Assembly (NCBI RefSeq): GCF_017515565.1 | Contig: NZ_JAFWFN010000061.1 | Coordinates: forward strand, 1 to 64,000 | Source of the DNA: Halomonas sp. | GTDB lineage: Bacteria > Pseudomonadota > Gammaproteobacteria > Pseudomonadales > Halomonadaceae | Direction: 5' to 3' | DNA: 64,000 bases | Part shown: positions 52,814-61,278 of the stretch, one piece after another | Numbering within the stretch: the stretch's first letter is position 1 | Layout: each line of letters opens with the position of its first letter | Translations under genes and position numbers: made by a program | The notes under the pieces: model-generated | What the model was told of the DNA's origin: nothing | Databases searched by the model: none | Seen by the model: the letters and a program-made list of their open reading frames with translations, nothing else

Positions 52814-55800
52814 ATGAACGAAGCCAATCATCATCTGCAGAGCGACGTGAGTGAACTGCGCTCACGCATTCGCAGCAATTACGACGCCAATGAGGCTGAT
52901 GTACTGCACAGGCTTCTCGAGCGTATCAAGCTCTCGGAGGACGATCGCAATAAGGTTGCCGCCATTGGCGCCAAGTACGTAGAGCGTGTGCGTAAGGAAA
53001 GATCCCCTTCAATGATGGAGGCATTCCTGGCCGAGTACGGGCTCTCGACCACCGAGGGCGTCGGCCTGATGTGCCTAGCAGAAGCGCTGCTGCGTGTGCC
53101 CGACGCGGAAACCATCGACGACTTGATTCATGACAAGATCGAGCCATCTGACTGGGGTGCCCACTTGGGCAAGTCCTCCTCATCAATGGTCAACGCCTCG
53201 ACCTGGGCGCTGCTGCTAACCGGCAAGGTGCTGAGTGAAGACCCCAAAGGCCCGACACGGGCACTGCGCGGGCTGGTACGCCGCATGGGCGAACCGGTGG
53301 TGCGTAAGGCCGTTGGCCAGTCGATGAAGATTCTTGGCCGCCAGTTCGTGCTCGGCCAGACCATCGAAGAAGGCATGAAGAACGCCCGCGAACTAGAGAA
53401 ACAGGGCTACACCTACTCCTACGACATGCTAGGCGAAGCAGCGCGTACCGATGAGGACGCCGTCCGCTATCACCAGGCCTATGCCAAAGCGATCACCGCG
53501 ATTGCCGAGCAAGCCAGAGGCGATGTGCGTGGCAGCCCCGGCATCTCGGTGAAGCTCTCTGCGCTGCATCCGCGCTATGAATACACTCACCGCGATACAG
53601 TAATGGCCGAGCTGGTGCCGCGCGCCAAAGAGCTGGTACAGCAGGCCGCCAAGGCCAATATCGGCTTCAATATCGACGCTGAAGAGCAAGACCGTCTGGA
53701 TCTGTCCCTCGATGTAATTGAGGCACTGATGTCCGACCCAAGCCTAGATGGATGGGACGGCTTTGGCGTCGTGGTGCAGGCTTACGGTCGCCGCGCCGCG
53801 CCAGTCATTGAAGCACTCTACGAGCTATCCGAGCGGTTTAACCGCAAGATCATGGTACGTCTGGTGAAAGGCGCTTACTGGGATACCGAGATCAAGCTGT
53901 CTCAAGAGATGGGGGTGAAGACCTTCCCGGTCTTCACGCGCAAGGTTAATACCGACGTCAGCTATATGGCCTGCGCCCAAATGCTGCTCGACCGTCGCGA
54001 CCGCATCTACCCGCAGTTCGCTACGCACAACGCCCATACCTGTGCCTCTATCGTTGAGATGGCGGGCGGCGACAAAGACAGCTACGAGTTTCAGCGCCTG
54101 CATGGCATGGGCGAATCGCTGCACCACATCGTTAAAGAGACAGAGGGTACGCACTGCCGCATCTACGCCCCGGTCGGTGCACACCGCGACCTGCTGGCCT
54201 ACTTGGTACGCCGCCTGCTAGAAAACGGGGCAAACTCCTCGTTCGTCAACCAGGTAGTGGATAGCTCGATTCCGCCCAGTGACGTCTCAAAAGATCCGAT
54301 TGAAGGGCTCAAGCAGCTCGGCAACGACGTCTCAAGCCCACTGATCCGCCAGCCCGGCGAACTGTTTGCGCCGGATCGCAAGAACTCCAAGGGCTATCGC
54401 ATCAACGAACCCGCCTCGATCCTGCCACTGCTCAACGCCCGTGAAGCGTTTGCAGATACCACCTGGACAGCAGGCCCCATGTTGGTGGGTAACCCCGCCC
54501 CCCTGGGCCCGGCGCGTGATGCCCTCTCCCCCGCCGATGGCATGCGTGTGATTGGCAAGGTGCATGAGGCCACCCCAGAAGAGGTAGCCACTGCGCTTGA
54601 CGCCGCCGAGGCAGGCTTCCGCGAATGGTCGGCGCGACCCGTGGCCGAGCGTGCGGAGGTACTGCGCCGTACCGCCGACCTCTACGAGGAGCACATCGCC
54701 GAGCTGACCGTGATCACCACGCGGGAAGCTGGCAAGATGATGTTTGACGGCATCGCCGAAGTGCGTGAGGCCGTGGATTTCCTGCGCTACTACGCCAACG
54801 AAGGCGAGCGCCTGGAAGCAGAAGAGTCCGGCAGCGCCCGCGGCATCTTCGTTTGTATCAGCCCGTGGAATTTCCCACTGGCAATTACAACCGGTCAAAT
54901 TGCGGCAGCCTTGGTAGCTGGCAACGCGGTACTCGCCAAGCCCGCTGAGCAAACACCGCTGATCGCCGCCCGTGCGGTAGAGCTAATGCGTGAAGCGGGC
55001 CTACCGGAAGCAGCACTGCAGCTGCTACCTGGCGACGGCCCAACGGTGGGCGGCCCGCTAACCAGCGATCCGCGTATCGCGGGTGTCTGCTTCACCGGCT
55101 CGACTCCGGTCGCACAGATCATCCACAAAGCTCTAGCGGAGAACGCGGGACCCGACGCGGTGTTGATCGCCGAGACCGGCGGACTCAACTCCATGATCGT
55201 GGACTCCACAGCGCTGACCGAGCAGGCGGTGCGCGATATTCTGATCTCCTCCTTCCAGTCGGCCGGCCAGCGCTGTTCCGCACTGCGCATGCTGTATGTT
55301 CAGGAAGAGGCCCGCGACCGGCTGCTCAACATGCTGTATGGCGCCATGGACGCGCTCACCATTGGCGACCCCTGGAATACCGACACCGACGTATCACCCG
55401 TGATCGACGCCGATGCCCAGACCGAGATCAGCGACTACGTGGCGGCGCATGAGAAAGCAGGCAAGGTGCTGAAGAAGCTCTCCGCGCCAACCACCGGCAC
55501 CTTCGTTACCCCGGCGGTAATTGAGGTGGGGGGCATTGATGATCTCGAACGTGAAATCTTCGGCCCGGTTCTGCACGTGGCCACCTTCAAGGCGCGGGAT
55601 ATCGACAAGGTCGTCGACGATATCAATGGCAAGGGCTACGGGCTGACCTTCGGCCTGCACACCCGCATTGATGACCGCGTGCAGCAGATCGTCGAGCGCA
55701 TCCATGTTGGCAACGTCTACGTCAACCGCAACCAGATTGGTGCCATTGTCGGCTCTCAGCCGTTCGGCGGCGAAGGCCTTTCTGGCACCGGCCCCAAAGC

Positions 55801-56479
55801 GGGCGGGCCGCTCTATATCACTCGTTTCCGCCGTACTGCCGCCGCTGAGCACAGCGACGCGCCCCAGGGAAATGAAGTGACACTTCAAACGCTGCAGGCC
55901 GTCTTCGACGGGCTGGACTCACGCAACTGGGCGGTGCGCCCCAATCGAATTGAGGTACTGCGCAAAGCGCTCGCCGGCAAAGGCGGCGTGATCCGTAAGG
56001 CGCTTGCCGAAACGGCAGCGTTGGATATGACACCGCAAACACTGCCGGGGCCAACGGGTGAAAGCAACCGCTTGGCGATGTATCCAAAGGGAGTGATTCT
56101 GTGCCTCGGGCCGACCCTGGATATTGCCATTGCCCAGGCTGCTCAAGCCCTCGGCACTGGCTGTGCAGCAATCGTCGTCGCGCCAGGCGCGGCTCAAGCA
56201 GTTCAACCGCTGATTGATGCGGGCGCACCGGTGGCCGGGCTTGATGGGAGCGTCTCCGCTGAAACGCTGAGCGAGATCACAGGCATTGCGGCGGTCGCTG
56301 CAGTTGGTGCCAGCGATTGGACGCGTGACCTGCGGGTTGCGCTGGCGAAGCGCGACGGAGCCATCATACCGCTCGAGACCCAGACCATCGCGCCGGATCG
56401 TTTTGTGGTGGAGCGTCATCTGTGCATCGATACGACCGCAGCGGGCGGCAACGCTAGCCTGCTGGCAACGGCCGAATAG
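52814..56479 (+). CDS. putA: Second bifunctional PutA, long form
   Basis: 1221 aa. It has the same order as the first PutA: RLVKGAYWDTEIKLSQEMG, RRLLENGANSSFVNQVVD, SPWNFPLAITTGQIAAALVA split here, catalytic Cys in SSFQSAGQRCSALRMLY, QPFGGEGLSGTGPKAGGPLY. It carries about 170 more C-terminal residues, with PGPTGESNRLAMYPKGV, after the aldehyde dehydrogenase domain, and ends AAGGNASLLATAE. That is the layout of PutA proteins with a C-terminal ALDH-like tail. No DNA-binding domain. The coding sequence is visibly richer in GC than the first putA, with mostly G or C in third positions, suggesting a separate origin. AAGGAGAG precedes the ATG. Confidence 0.95.
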   Translation: MNEANHHLQSDVSELRSRIRSNYDANEADVLHRLLERIKLSEDDRNKVAAIGAKYVERVRKERSPSMMEAFLAEYGLSTTEGVGLMCLAEALLRVPDAETIDDLIHDKIEPSDWGAHLGKSSSSMVNASTWALLLTGKVLSEDPKGPTRALRGLVRRMGEPVVRKAVGQSMKILGRQFVLGQTIEEGMKNARELEKQGYTYSYDMLGEAARTDEDAVRYHQAYAKAITAIAEQARGDVRGSPGISVKLSALHPRYEYTHRDTVMAELVPRAKELVQQAAKANIGFNIDAEEQDRLDLSLDVIEALMSDPSLDGWDGFGVVVQAYGRRAAPVIEALYELSERFNRKIMVRLVKGAYWDTEIKLSQEMGVKTFPVFTRKVNTDVSYMACAQMLLDRRDRIYPQFATHNAHTCASIVEMAGGDKDSYEFQRLHGMGESLHHIVKETEGTHCRIYAPVGAHRDLLAYLVRRLLENGANSSFVNQVVDSSIPPSDVSKDPIEGLKQLGNDVSSPLIRQPGELFAPDRKNSKGYRINEPASILPLLNAREAFADTTWTAGPMLVGNPAPLGPARDALSPADGMRVIGKVHEATPEEVATALDAAEAGFREWSARPVAERAEVLRRTADLYEEHIAELTVITTREAGKMMFDGIAEVREAVDFLRYYANEGERLEAEESGSARGIFVCISPWNFPLAITTGQIAAALVAGNAVLAKPAEQTPLIAARAVELMREAGLPEAALQLLPGDGPTVGGPLTSDPRIAGVCFTGSTPVAQIIHKALAENAGPDAVLIAETGGLNSMIVDSTALTEQAVRDILISSFQSAGQRCSALRMLYVQEEARDRLLNMLYGAMDALTIGDPWNTDTDVSPVIDADAQTEISDYVAAHEKAGKVLKKLSAPTTGTFVTPAVIEVGGIDDLEREIFGPVLHVATFKARDIDKVVDDINGKGYGLTFGLHTRIDDRVQQIVERIHVGNVYVNRNQIGAIVGSQPFGGEGLSGTGPKAGGPLYITRFRRTAAAEHSDAPQGNEVTLQTLQAVFDGLDSRNWAVRPNRIEVLRKALAGKGGVIRKALAETAALDMTPQTLPGPTGESNRLAMYPKGVILCLGPTLDIAIAQAAQALGTGCAAIVVAPGAAQAVQPLIDAGAPVAGLDGSVSAETLSEITGIAAVAAVGASDWTRDLRVALAKRDGAIIPLETQTIAPDRFVVERHLCIDTTAAGGNASLLATAE

Positions 56480-56876
56480 GCCTGTCAGCTTTTCATTTTG
56501 CAACAGAGCTGCGGGTGAATATCAACATATCGTTCGCTAAACGAGCGCGGATTCCGCACTTAAATTAGCCAAACGATCGGTTTTTCATGAGGCCTTTCCG
56601 TCATCGCGGGAGGGTCTCATTGATTTCAGTGACGCCCATTTAATTGTGACGACTTCTCCAGGCTTTCCAAACCACGATAACCAGCCTAATTAACAGCTTT
56701 CAGCAAAGACTCCCCACAGGCTATTCAAGCCCGCTCGCACAACTATTCAGGTAGCTTTTGTAATACTTCTTAGCGCTCTTTGCCCTAGGTCAATAACTGC
56801 TCTGCTACAAGTCGATAAGCTTCTTACTATGATTTGACCCATTAATGAAGTGACTTAATCCGCTAGGAGCAACGCT
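56480..56876 (+). other. 397-base gap with putP-tail remnant and ompW control region
   Basis: The first 60 bases contain the degenerate copy of the putP end (56511-56540). The middle part shows no ORF, RNA or strong repeat. The last 120 bases before ompW hold TTGCCCTAGGTCAA (56780-56793), a poor FNR-like match, and AGGAGC before the ATG. Confidence 0.6.
56511..56540 (+). pseudogene. Remnant of a putP 3' end
   Basis: These 30 bases match 25 of 30 positions of the last ten codons of putP (52692-52721). They would read AGEYQHIVR-stop, against AGEYQHIDR-stop in PutP. Sequence before and after is unrelated to putP. Differences are mostly at third positions (four of five mismatches include third-base changes or stop choice), as expected for an old coding segment. 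Confidence 0.65.
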
Positions 56877-57503
56877 ATGCGCCACCGTACTGTACCTACC
56901 CTACTTGCCGCTGGCCTCGCGGCAGCTACGCTGGCTACCAGCAGCCAAGCCTTCGCCTACGGCGCCGGTGATTTCTTTACCCGTGTGGGTGTGGCGCAGG
57001 TAACCCCGAAAAGTGATAACGGCTCACTGGCGGAAGGCGCCTTTTCGGTCGACGTCCAGGACAAAACTGATTTTGCTTTTACTCTGGGCTACCGCTTCCA
57101 CGATAAAGTTGGTGTTGAGCTTCTGGCGGCACTGCCGTTTAAGCACGACATCGAGCTGAATGGCGACAACCTAGCCTCAACGAAACACTTACCGCCCACC
57201 TTAACGCTGCAGTACTACCCGCTGGGTGGCACCAATGCACGGGTACAGCCTTATGCGGGTGTTGGAATTAACTATACGCGCTTCTCTGATGAGAGCCTCG
57301 CGATTGGCGACCTGGATTTAAGCAGTTCCTGGGGAGCAGCAGGCCAGCTAGGCATCGACCTGTTAATCGATGATAACTGGGCGCTTAACGCCGCAGCTTG
57401 GTACATCGATATTGATACAGATGCAAAAATTAACGGCGAGACTGCTGGTACCGTAGAGATCGACCCAGTCGTCGTCATGGCAGGTATTAGCTACCGTTTT
57501 TAA
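56877..57503 (+). CDS. ompW: OmpW family outer membrane protein
   Basis: 208 aa, with a signal peptide ending SSQAFA and an eight-stranded beta-barrel. Typical segments are FFTRVGVAQVTPKSD, PPTLTLQYYPLGG, VQPYAGVGINYTRFSDE and the C-terminal VVVMAGISYRF ending in Phe. OmpW proteins form narrow hydrophobic channels and change with stress, iron or salinity in other bacteria. AGGAGC precedes the ATG. It is monocistronic and ends before a strong two-way terminator. Confidence 0.93.
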   Translation: MRHRTVPTLLAAGLAAATLATSSQAFAYGAGDFFTRVGVAQVTPKSDNGSLAEGAFSVDVQDKTDFAFTLGYRFHDKVGVELLAALPFKHDIELNGDNLASTKHLPPTLTLQYYPLGGTNARVQPYAGVGINYTRFSDESLAIGDLDLSSSWGAAGQLGIDLLIDDNWALNAAAWYIDIDTDAKINGETAGTVEIDPVVVMAGISYRF

Positions 57504-57511
57504 CGAGTGCG

Positions 57512-57536
57512 CCACTAGCGCTTAAAACGCTAGTGG
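57512..57536. repeat. Hairpin after ompW
   Basis: CCACTAGCG and CGCTAGTGG pair over 9 bp around a 7-base loop, just after the ompW stop and before the main terminator. No T-run follows. Confidence 0.6.
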
Positions 57537-57563
57537 TAACATCGTTGACACCTAACGGCTGTA

Positions 57564-57601
57564 AAAATGCCCAGCTCGCGCTAGCGTGAGCTGGGCATTT
57601 T
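57564..57601. terminator. Bidirectional terminator between ompW and yqcC
   Basis: AAAATGCCCAGCTC (57564-57577) and GAGCTGGGCATTTT (57588-57601) form a 14-bp stem with a 10-base loop, giving T-runs on both strands. It serves ompW on plus and the convergent yqcC gene on minus. Confidence 0.92.
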
Positions 57602-57629
57602 GCATTGGGTGCAACAAGCGAAGGGGAAG

Positions 57630-57962
57630 TTAATTTTCAGTGACTAAGCGGTCAACCTTTTCAACCGCTCGCACTACCAGTATCTGGTCACTGGCACGCA
57701 CCTTCTCTTGGATTAAATACGCGGCCATCGCCGGCGCTATCTCGCATTTAGCAGGCATGGCGGCCTTGGCTTCAATCAGCGCATTTAGCCGGGCAATGAA
57801 CACAAAACGAACCCACTGGGGCAATGACATCGTATCGATACAAAATGGTTCCTGGCTAGCAAACGCATCTGCTGCAGGGGTAGGCATACGCCATAAGTTG
57901 GCGGCCTTCATGGAGGCTTCAAGCTCAAGAAGCGCGGTTTGAAGCTGTTGATGGACGCTCAT
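57630..57962 (-). CDS. yqcC: YqcC-like protein
   Basis: 110 aa helical protein of the YqcC family: LLELEASMKAANLW, PFCIDTMSLPQWVRFVFIARLNALIE and a C-terminal part with IAPAMAAYL. Its function is not established. I start at ATG 57962 (AAGG upstream); the open frame has six more codons. A tRNA pseudouridine synthase gene (truC) often lies beside yqcC in other bacteria, but not here. Convergent with ompW. Confidence 0.85.
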   Translation of the reverse strand: MSVHQQLQTALLELEASMKAANLWRMPTPAADAFASQEPFCIDTMSLPQWVRFVFIARLNALIEAKAAMPAKCEIAPAMAAYLIQEKVRASDQILVVRAVEKVDRLVTEN

Positions 57963-58019
57963 AAATACCTTAGCAATCATCGTGAATATGGAACACTCTA
58001 CTGACTATTATCCCAACTC

Positions 58020-58100
58020 TGTGGGTAACTTGCTACTCGCTTACCGGTAAAAAGAGCTTATTCACAGACTCACAGAAAACCTGCAAGAGACTGTGGATAA
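58020..58100. promoter_or_regulatory. Cluster of three DnaA-box-like sites
   Basis: TGTGGGTAA (58020-58028), TTATTCACA (58058-58066) and TGTGGATAA (58092-58100). The last is the reverse complement of the strong box TTATCCACA, the second fits TTATNCACA, the first differs at one base. They lie in the divergent region between yqcC and the DUF3549 gene. No replication gene neighbours support an origin. Confidence 0.55.
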
Positions 58101-58258
58101 ACTATGGAAAGGTGTCGCAGCCGCTACTCCCATGGGGCTTTAGCAAAGTTGCTCAAACTTTAACCACTTGATGATAATTGCGGCGATTTTTCTGCCCTGA
58201 CGGCTGACACTGCTAGAACAGCAAGGTAGAGTGCATGCTTGTAATGTGGAAGGATGTT

Positions 58259-59305
58259 ATGCAACCAATTCAGTCCCTTGATGATTTTTTTACCCGCAGC
58301 GGTGCAGACGTTTCGCTATTCCACATGGGTCGGCGAGTTACCTCCTGCCCCCGGGAAACGCTTCGCGCGTTCGAAAGCGGTGACCAGGCTTGGCCAGAGC
58401 CCTGGCAGCACCAAGCTCGTCTGGGCATCGTTTTTCGTTTAGGCGATATGCCAGAACCTGCTATTTGGTTTTTAGCTCTACCGTTGGATGAGCAAGGCAT
58501 GCTCTCGCCAGCGCAGCGAGATGGGTTCATAAACCGCCTGCTGGAAACCTTAGGCCGTAATGTGGCTACTGTTGGCACTGAGGCGTTTGAGCGTAAACAA
58601 ACGGCAGACGTGGATCATTTAATGAAGGATAATCCTCTCGCTTTTACGCCTGACATAACATTTCAGGCGATGCTAAACGCTCGGGCAACATTTGCCTTAG
58701 GGTTACCTGCCAGCCAGCACTTAGAACCGGTTGAAGCTTACTTCAGCGGCCAGCAGACTATCGACTGGCAGGCATTAGGGCTGCAGGGGGTTGCCGACTA
58801 TGTGGTCCGCATGGAAACCACCGAGGCTGACGCACTAGCGCTTCGGCTGACCACACTGCCCACCGCCGTTATTCATTCGTTGTGCTACTGTTTAGAACAT
58901 CAGACTTTTTCTGAGGCGTTAGTATCAGCGCTTGTTAGTCGCGGTGAAATAGCCGCGCAAGAAGGCGATATAGAGACGTTGAGCGCCTGTATACGCGCAG
59001 TGGGTAGTGCCAATGAAACATACGCTGGCGAGTGGTACAGCAGCTTATTAAAAGACACAGCAGCCAGTGGGCCGGATGTATTAGCCGCCATTGCAGGCCG
59101 CGGCTGGCAATATCTTGAAGATGGTCAGCGTTTACCGCTTTTTTTACAGCGTTTAGCTGAGGATGAACGCACCGATTTTGCTGCTGTGATAAGAGACATC
59201 GCCCTAATACCTCGTCTACGCTTACCGGTGATGATGGCGCTGCGCGATGCGCCACCGGGATCAGCTATACAACAGCGATTAGCCAACATGTTGCCCCGCA
59301 CTTAA
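58259..59305 (+). CDS. DUF3549 family protein
   Basis: 348 aa soluble protein. It starts MQPIQSLDDFFTRSGADVS with FHMGRRV, then FALPLDEQG-like FLALPLDEQGMLSPAQRD, and helical repeats later (ALRLTTLPTAVIHSLCYCLE). These match DUF3549, found in Pseudomonas, Halomonas and relatives; function unknown. I use ATG 58259, preceded by GGAAGGA. The DnaA-box cluster lies about 160 bases upstream. The next gene starts 43 bases after its stop. Confidence 0.85.
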   Translation: MQPIQSLDDFFTRSGADVSLFHMGRRVTSCPRETLRAFESGDQAWPEPWQHQARLGIVFRLGDMPEPAIWFLALPLDEQGMLSPAQRDGFINRLLETLGRNVATVGTEAFERKQTADVDHLMKDNPLAFTPDITFQAMLNARATFALGLPASQHLEPVEAYFSGQQTIDWQALGLQGVADYVVRMETTEADALALRLTTLPTAVIHSLCYCLEHQTFSEALVSALVSRGEIAAQEGDIETLSACIRAVGSANETYAGEWYSSLLKDTAASGPDVLAAIAGRGWQYLEDGQRLPLFLQRLAEDERTDFAAVIRDIALIPRLRLPVMMALRDAPPGSAIQQRLANMLPRT

Positions 59306-59348
59306 CCAGCGGGCGACGTTTTGATGGATTACCCGCAAGGAGTGAGCC

Positions 59349-59789
59349 GTGAAGGAATTACCCTATCAGGCCAAGGCAGTCATCGGCCGTCGCGAGATGG
59401 TGACGTTACCTGAGCTAGGGCTTCACCTCTGCTGCAAGGCCGACACCGGCGCGCGCACGTCAGCGCTCCATGCCGAGGAGATTGAAACCCATGAAGATGC
59501 CGAAGGCCAACTATGGGTGAGCTTTATTACCCACAGTGGAGGCCCGGAAACGCCGGCTCACCGCTACCGCCTTCACTTGCACGACAGGCGCCGGATAACC
59601 AGCTCCAATGGCCACAGCGAATGGCGCTATGTTATTCGCACCCCAATGCAAATGGGCGATTTAAATTTTCCTGTTGAACTGACACTGACTGACCGTAGCA
59701 ATATGCGCCACGCGATGCTGCTAGGACGCCGCGCCATGCGCCGGCTGCTCGTTGCACCCGGTGCCGCATTTTTACACGGTGAACCGTAA
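59349..59789 (+). CDS. rimB: Retropepsin-like aspartic protease, RimB type
   Basis: 146 aa. The catalytic-type motif [17 protein letters not shown] and the later [13 protein letters not shown] are characteristic of the family once called ATP-dependent zinc protease (DUF785). In Pseudomonas, RimB cuts or trims the glutamate tails that RimK adds to ribosomal protein S6. The start is GTG at 59349 with AAGGAGTG upstream. rimK follows after 40 bases, supporting the pair. Confidence 0.85.
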   Translation: MKELPYQAKAVIGRREMVTLPELGLHLCCKADTGARTSALHAEEIETHEDAEGQLWVSFITHSGGPETPAHRYRLHLHDRRRITSSNGHSEWRYVIRTPMQMGDLNFPVELTLTDRSNMRHAMLLGRRAMRRLLVAPGAAFLHGEP

Positions 59790-59829
59790 CTTTTTATATT
59801 CGCCTTTTGCTAGGCTTGGAGCCCCCTTC

Positions 59830-60738
59830 ATGCATATCGCTTTGCTATCACGCAATCGCAATTTGTACTCTACCCGCCGCCTGGTCGAAGCGGCAGAGCA
59901 GCGTGGTCATACCGCTCGCGTAGTAGACACACTGCGTTGCTACATGAGCATTACCTCGCATCACCCATCGATTCACTATAAAGGTGAAGAGATTGAGCAT
60001 TTTGATGCCGTTATTCCCCGCATAGGCGCATCGGTCACTTTTTACGGCTGTGCTCTCCTGCGTCAGTTTGAAATGATGGGCACCTACGTTCTTAACGATA
60101 ACGTCTCGATTACCCGCTCGCGGGATAAGCTGCGCTCGCTGCAGCTGCTTTCCCGTAAAGGCTTAGGCCTACCGATTACCGGCTTTGCCCACTCCCCCGA
60201 CGATATCCCTGATTTGATCACCATGGTAAAAGGCGCACCGCTGGTGATTAAACTGCTGGAAGGTACACAGGGAATTGGCGTAGTACTGGCGGAGACCAAT
60301 CAGGCGGCTGAATCGGTGGTTCAAGCCTTTATGGGCATGAAAGCCAACATTATGGTGCAGGAATACATCAAAGAAGCGCGCGGCGCTGACATTCGCTGTT
60401 TGGTGATTGGCGATAAGGTTGTCGCTTCAATGAAGCGCCAAGCAGCGGATGGTGAATTCCGCTCTAACCTGCATCGAGGCGGCACCGCTAGTGTGATTCG
60501 CATTACCCCCGAAGAGCGCTCAACCGCTATTCGTGCGGCAAAAGCCATGGGACTGCGTGTCGCGGGGGTTGATTTATTGCGCTCTAATCACGGCCCAGTA
60601 ATTATGGAGGTCAACTCATCCCCCGGCTTACAGGGTATTGAGAGCGCTACCGGCAAGGATATTGCGGGTATGATCATCGAGCATATTGAAAAAAATGCCA
60701 CTCCTACGCGCAAAGCACCGCCCAAGCCTAAAGGTTAA
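59830..60738 (+). CDS. rimK: Ribosomal protein S6 glutamate ligase
   Basis: 302 aa ATP-grasp enzyme adding glutamates to the C-terminus of ribosomal protein S6. The sequence starts [18 protein letters not shown] and shows [55 protein letters not shown] and the metal-binding [16 protein letters not shown] use ATG 59830 (GGAG upstream), although the open frame begins earlier inside rimB. Together with rimB it suggests tuning of ribosomes through S6 modification. Confidence 0.95.
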   Translation: MHIALLSRNRNLYSTRRLVEAAEQRGHTARVVDTLRCYMSITSHHPSIHYKGEEIEHFDAVIPRIGASVTFYGCALLRQFEMMGTYVLNDNVSITRSRDKLRSLQLLSRKGLGLPITGFAHSPDDIPDLITMVKGAPLVIKLLEGTQGIGVVLAETNQAAESVVQAFMGMKANIMVQEYIKEARGADIRCLVIGDKVVASMKRQAADGEFRSNLHRGGTASVIRITPEERSTAIRAAKAMGLRVAGVDLLRSNHGPVIMEVNSSPGLQGIESATGKDIAGMIIEHIEKNATPTRKAPPKPKG

Positions 60739-60826
60739 GGACGAAACGCAAAAATAATCGCCTTTGGGGGTGGCAAATCAGAGCGCCCACCCCCACAATC
60801 TGCGTCACCGAAGGAGGTAGACGCTC

Positions 60827-61273
60827 ATGTTTCTCGACAATCGCCAAGTGGCGATGGACAGCGTGCTGGAAGCGCTGGCCGATAGTATTGATTATTTCCA
60901 GGACAATATCGAACGCCTGCGCCCGTCGCTACGTGACGCGCTGAAACCGCATTATACTGAGCGGTTAAAGCAGATGCGTACGCTCCAGGAGCTTGCCCGT
61001 GCGCATTTAAAAATGCTGCCCAGGGATGCCGACGTGGAGCGCGATGACTTTTTATGGCTCTGGAGTCGTCTTAAAAGCTTCGTAGGTAACGATAGTCAAG
61101 TTTTAATCAATGAGCTGTTGGAACAAGAGCGCGTCCTTATGCAAGCCCTCTCAACGCTATTTACCCACCCACTGCCCGATCCCATCGAGCCAATTGTGGA
61201 AGAGTGCATGCAGGGCTGCCGCAAATTAATACGCGAGCTGTATAGCTTGCAGAAACGTAAGACGCGTCGTTAG
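60827..61273 (+). CDS. Helical protein of unknown function
   Basis: 148 aa, almost entirely alpha-helical with many charged residues: VLEALADSIDYFQDNIERLRPS, then LKQMRTLQELARAHLKMLPRD split here, WLWSRLKSFVGND, INELLEQERVLMQALSTLF. The pattern suggests a four-helix bundle such as ferritin-like or DUF2383-like folds, but metal-binding ExxH motifs are not obvious. AAGGAGGT precedes the ATG. It ends six bases before the convergent SanA-like gene. Function unknown. Confidence 0.6.
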   Translation: MFLDNRQVAMDSVLEALADSIDYFQDNIERLRPSLRDALKPHYTERLKQMRTLQELARAHLKMLPRDADVERDDFLWLWSRLKSFVGNDSQVLINELLEQERVLMQALSTLFTHPLPDPIEPIVEECMQGCRKLIRELYSLQKRKTRR

Positions 61274-61278
61274 TAACG

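Noticed and set aside
55919..56503. Minus-strand frame of 194 residues inside the second putA
   Set aside because: It lies opposite a well-supported enzyme gene with high third-position GC, which produces long antisense frames; no known motif.
56780..56793. FNR-like site TTGCCCTAGGTCAA before ompW
   Set aside because: Only about ten of fourteen positions, with poor left half; too weak to list although ompW is oxygen-regulated in other bacteria.
58020..58100. Chromosomal origin of replication
   Set aside because: DnaA boxes are present, but there is no AT-rich unwinding region or neighbouring dnaA, dnaN, gidA or similar gene.
60766..60794. Hairpin GGGGGTGG/CCACCCCC after rimK
   Set aside because: No T-run and only eight pairs; could end rimK transcription with help but not strong enough to list.
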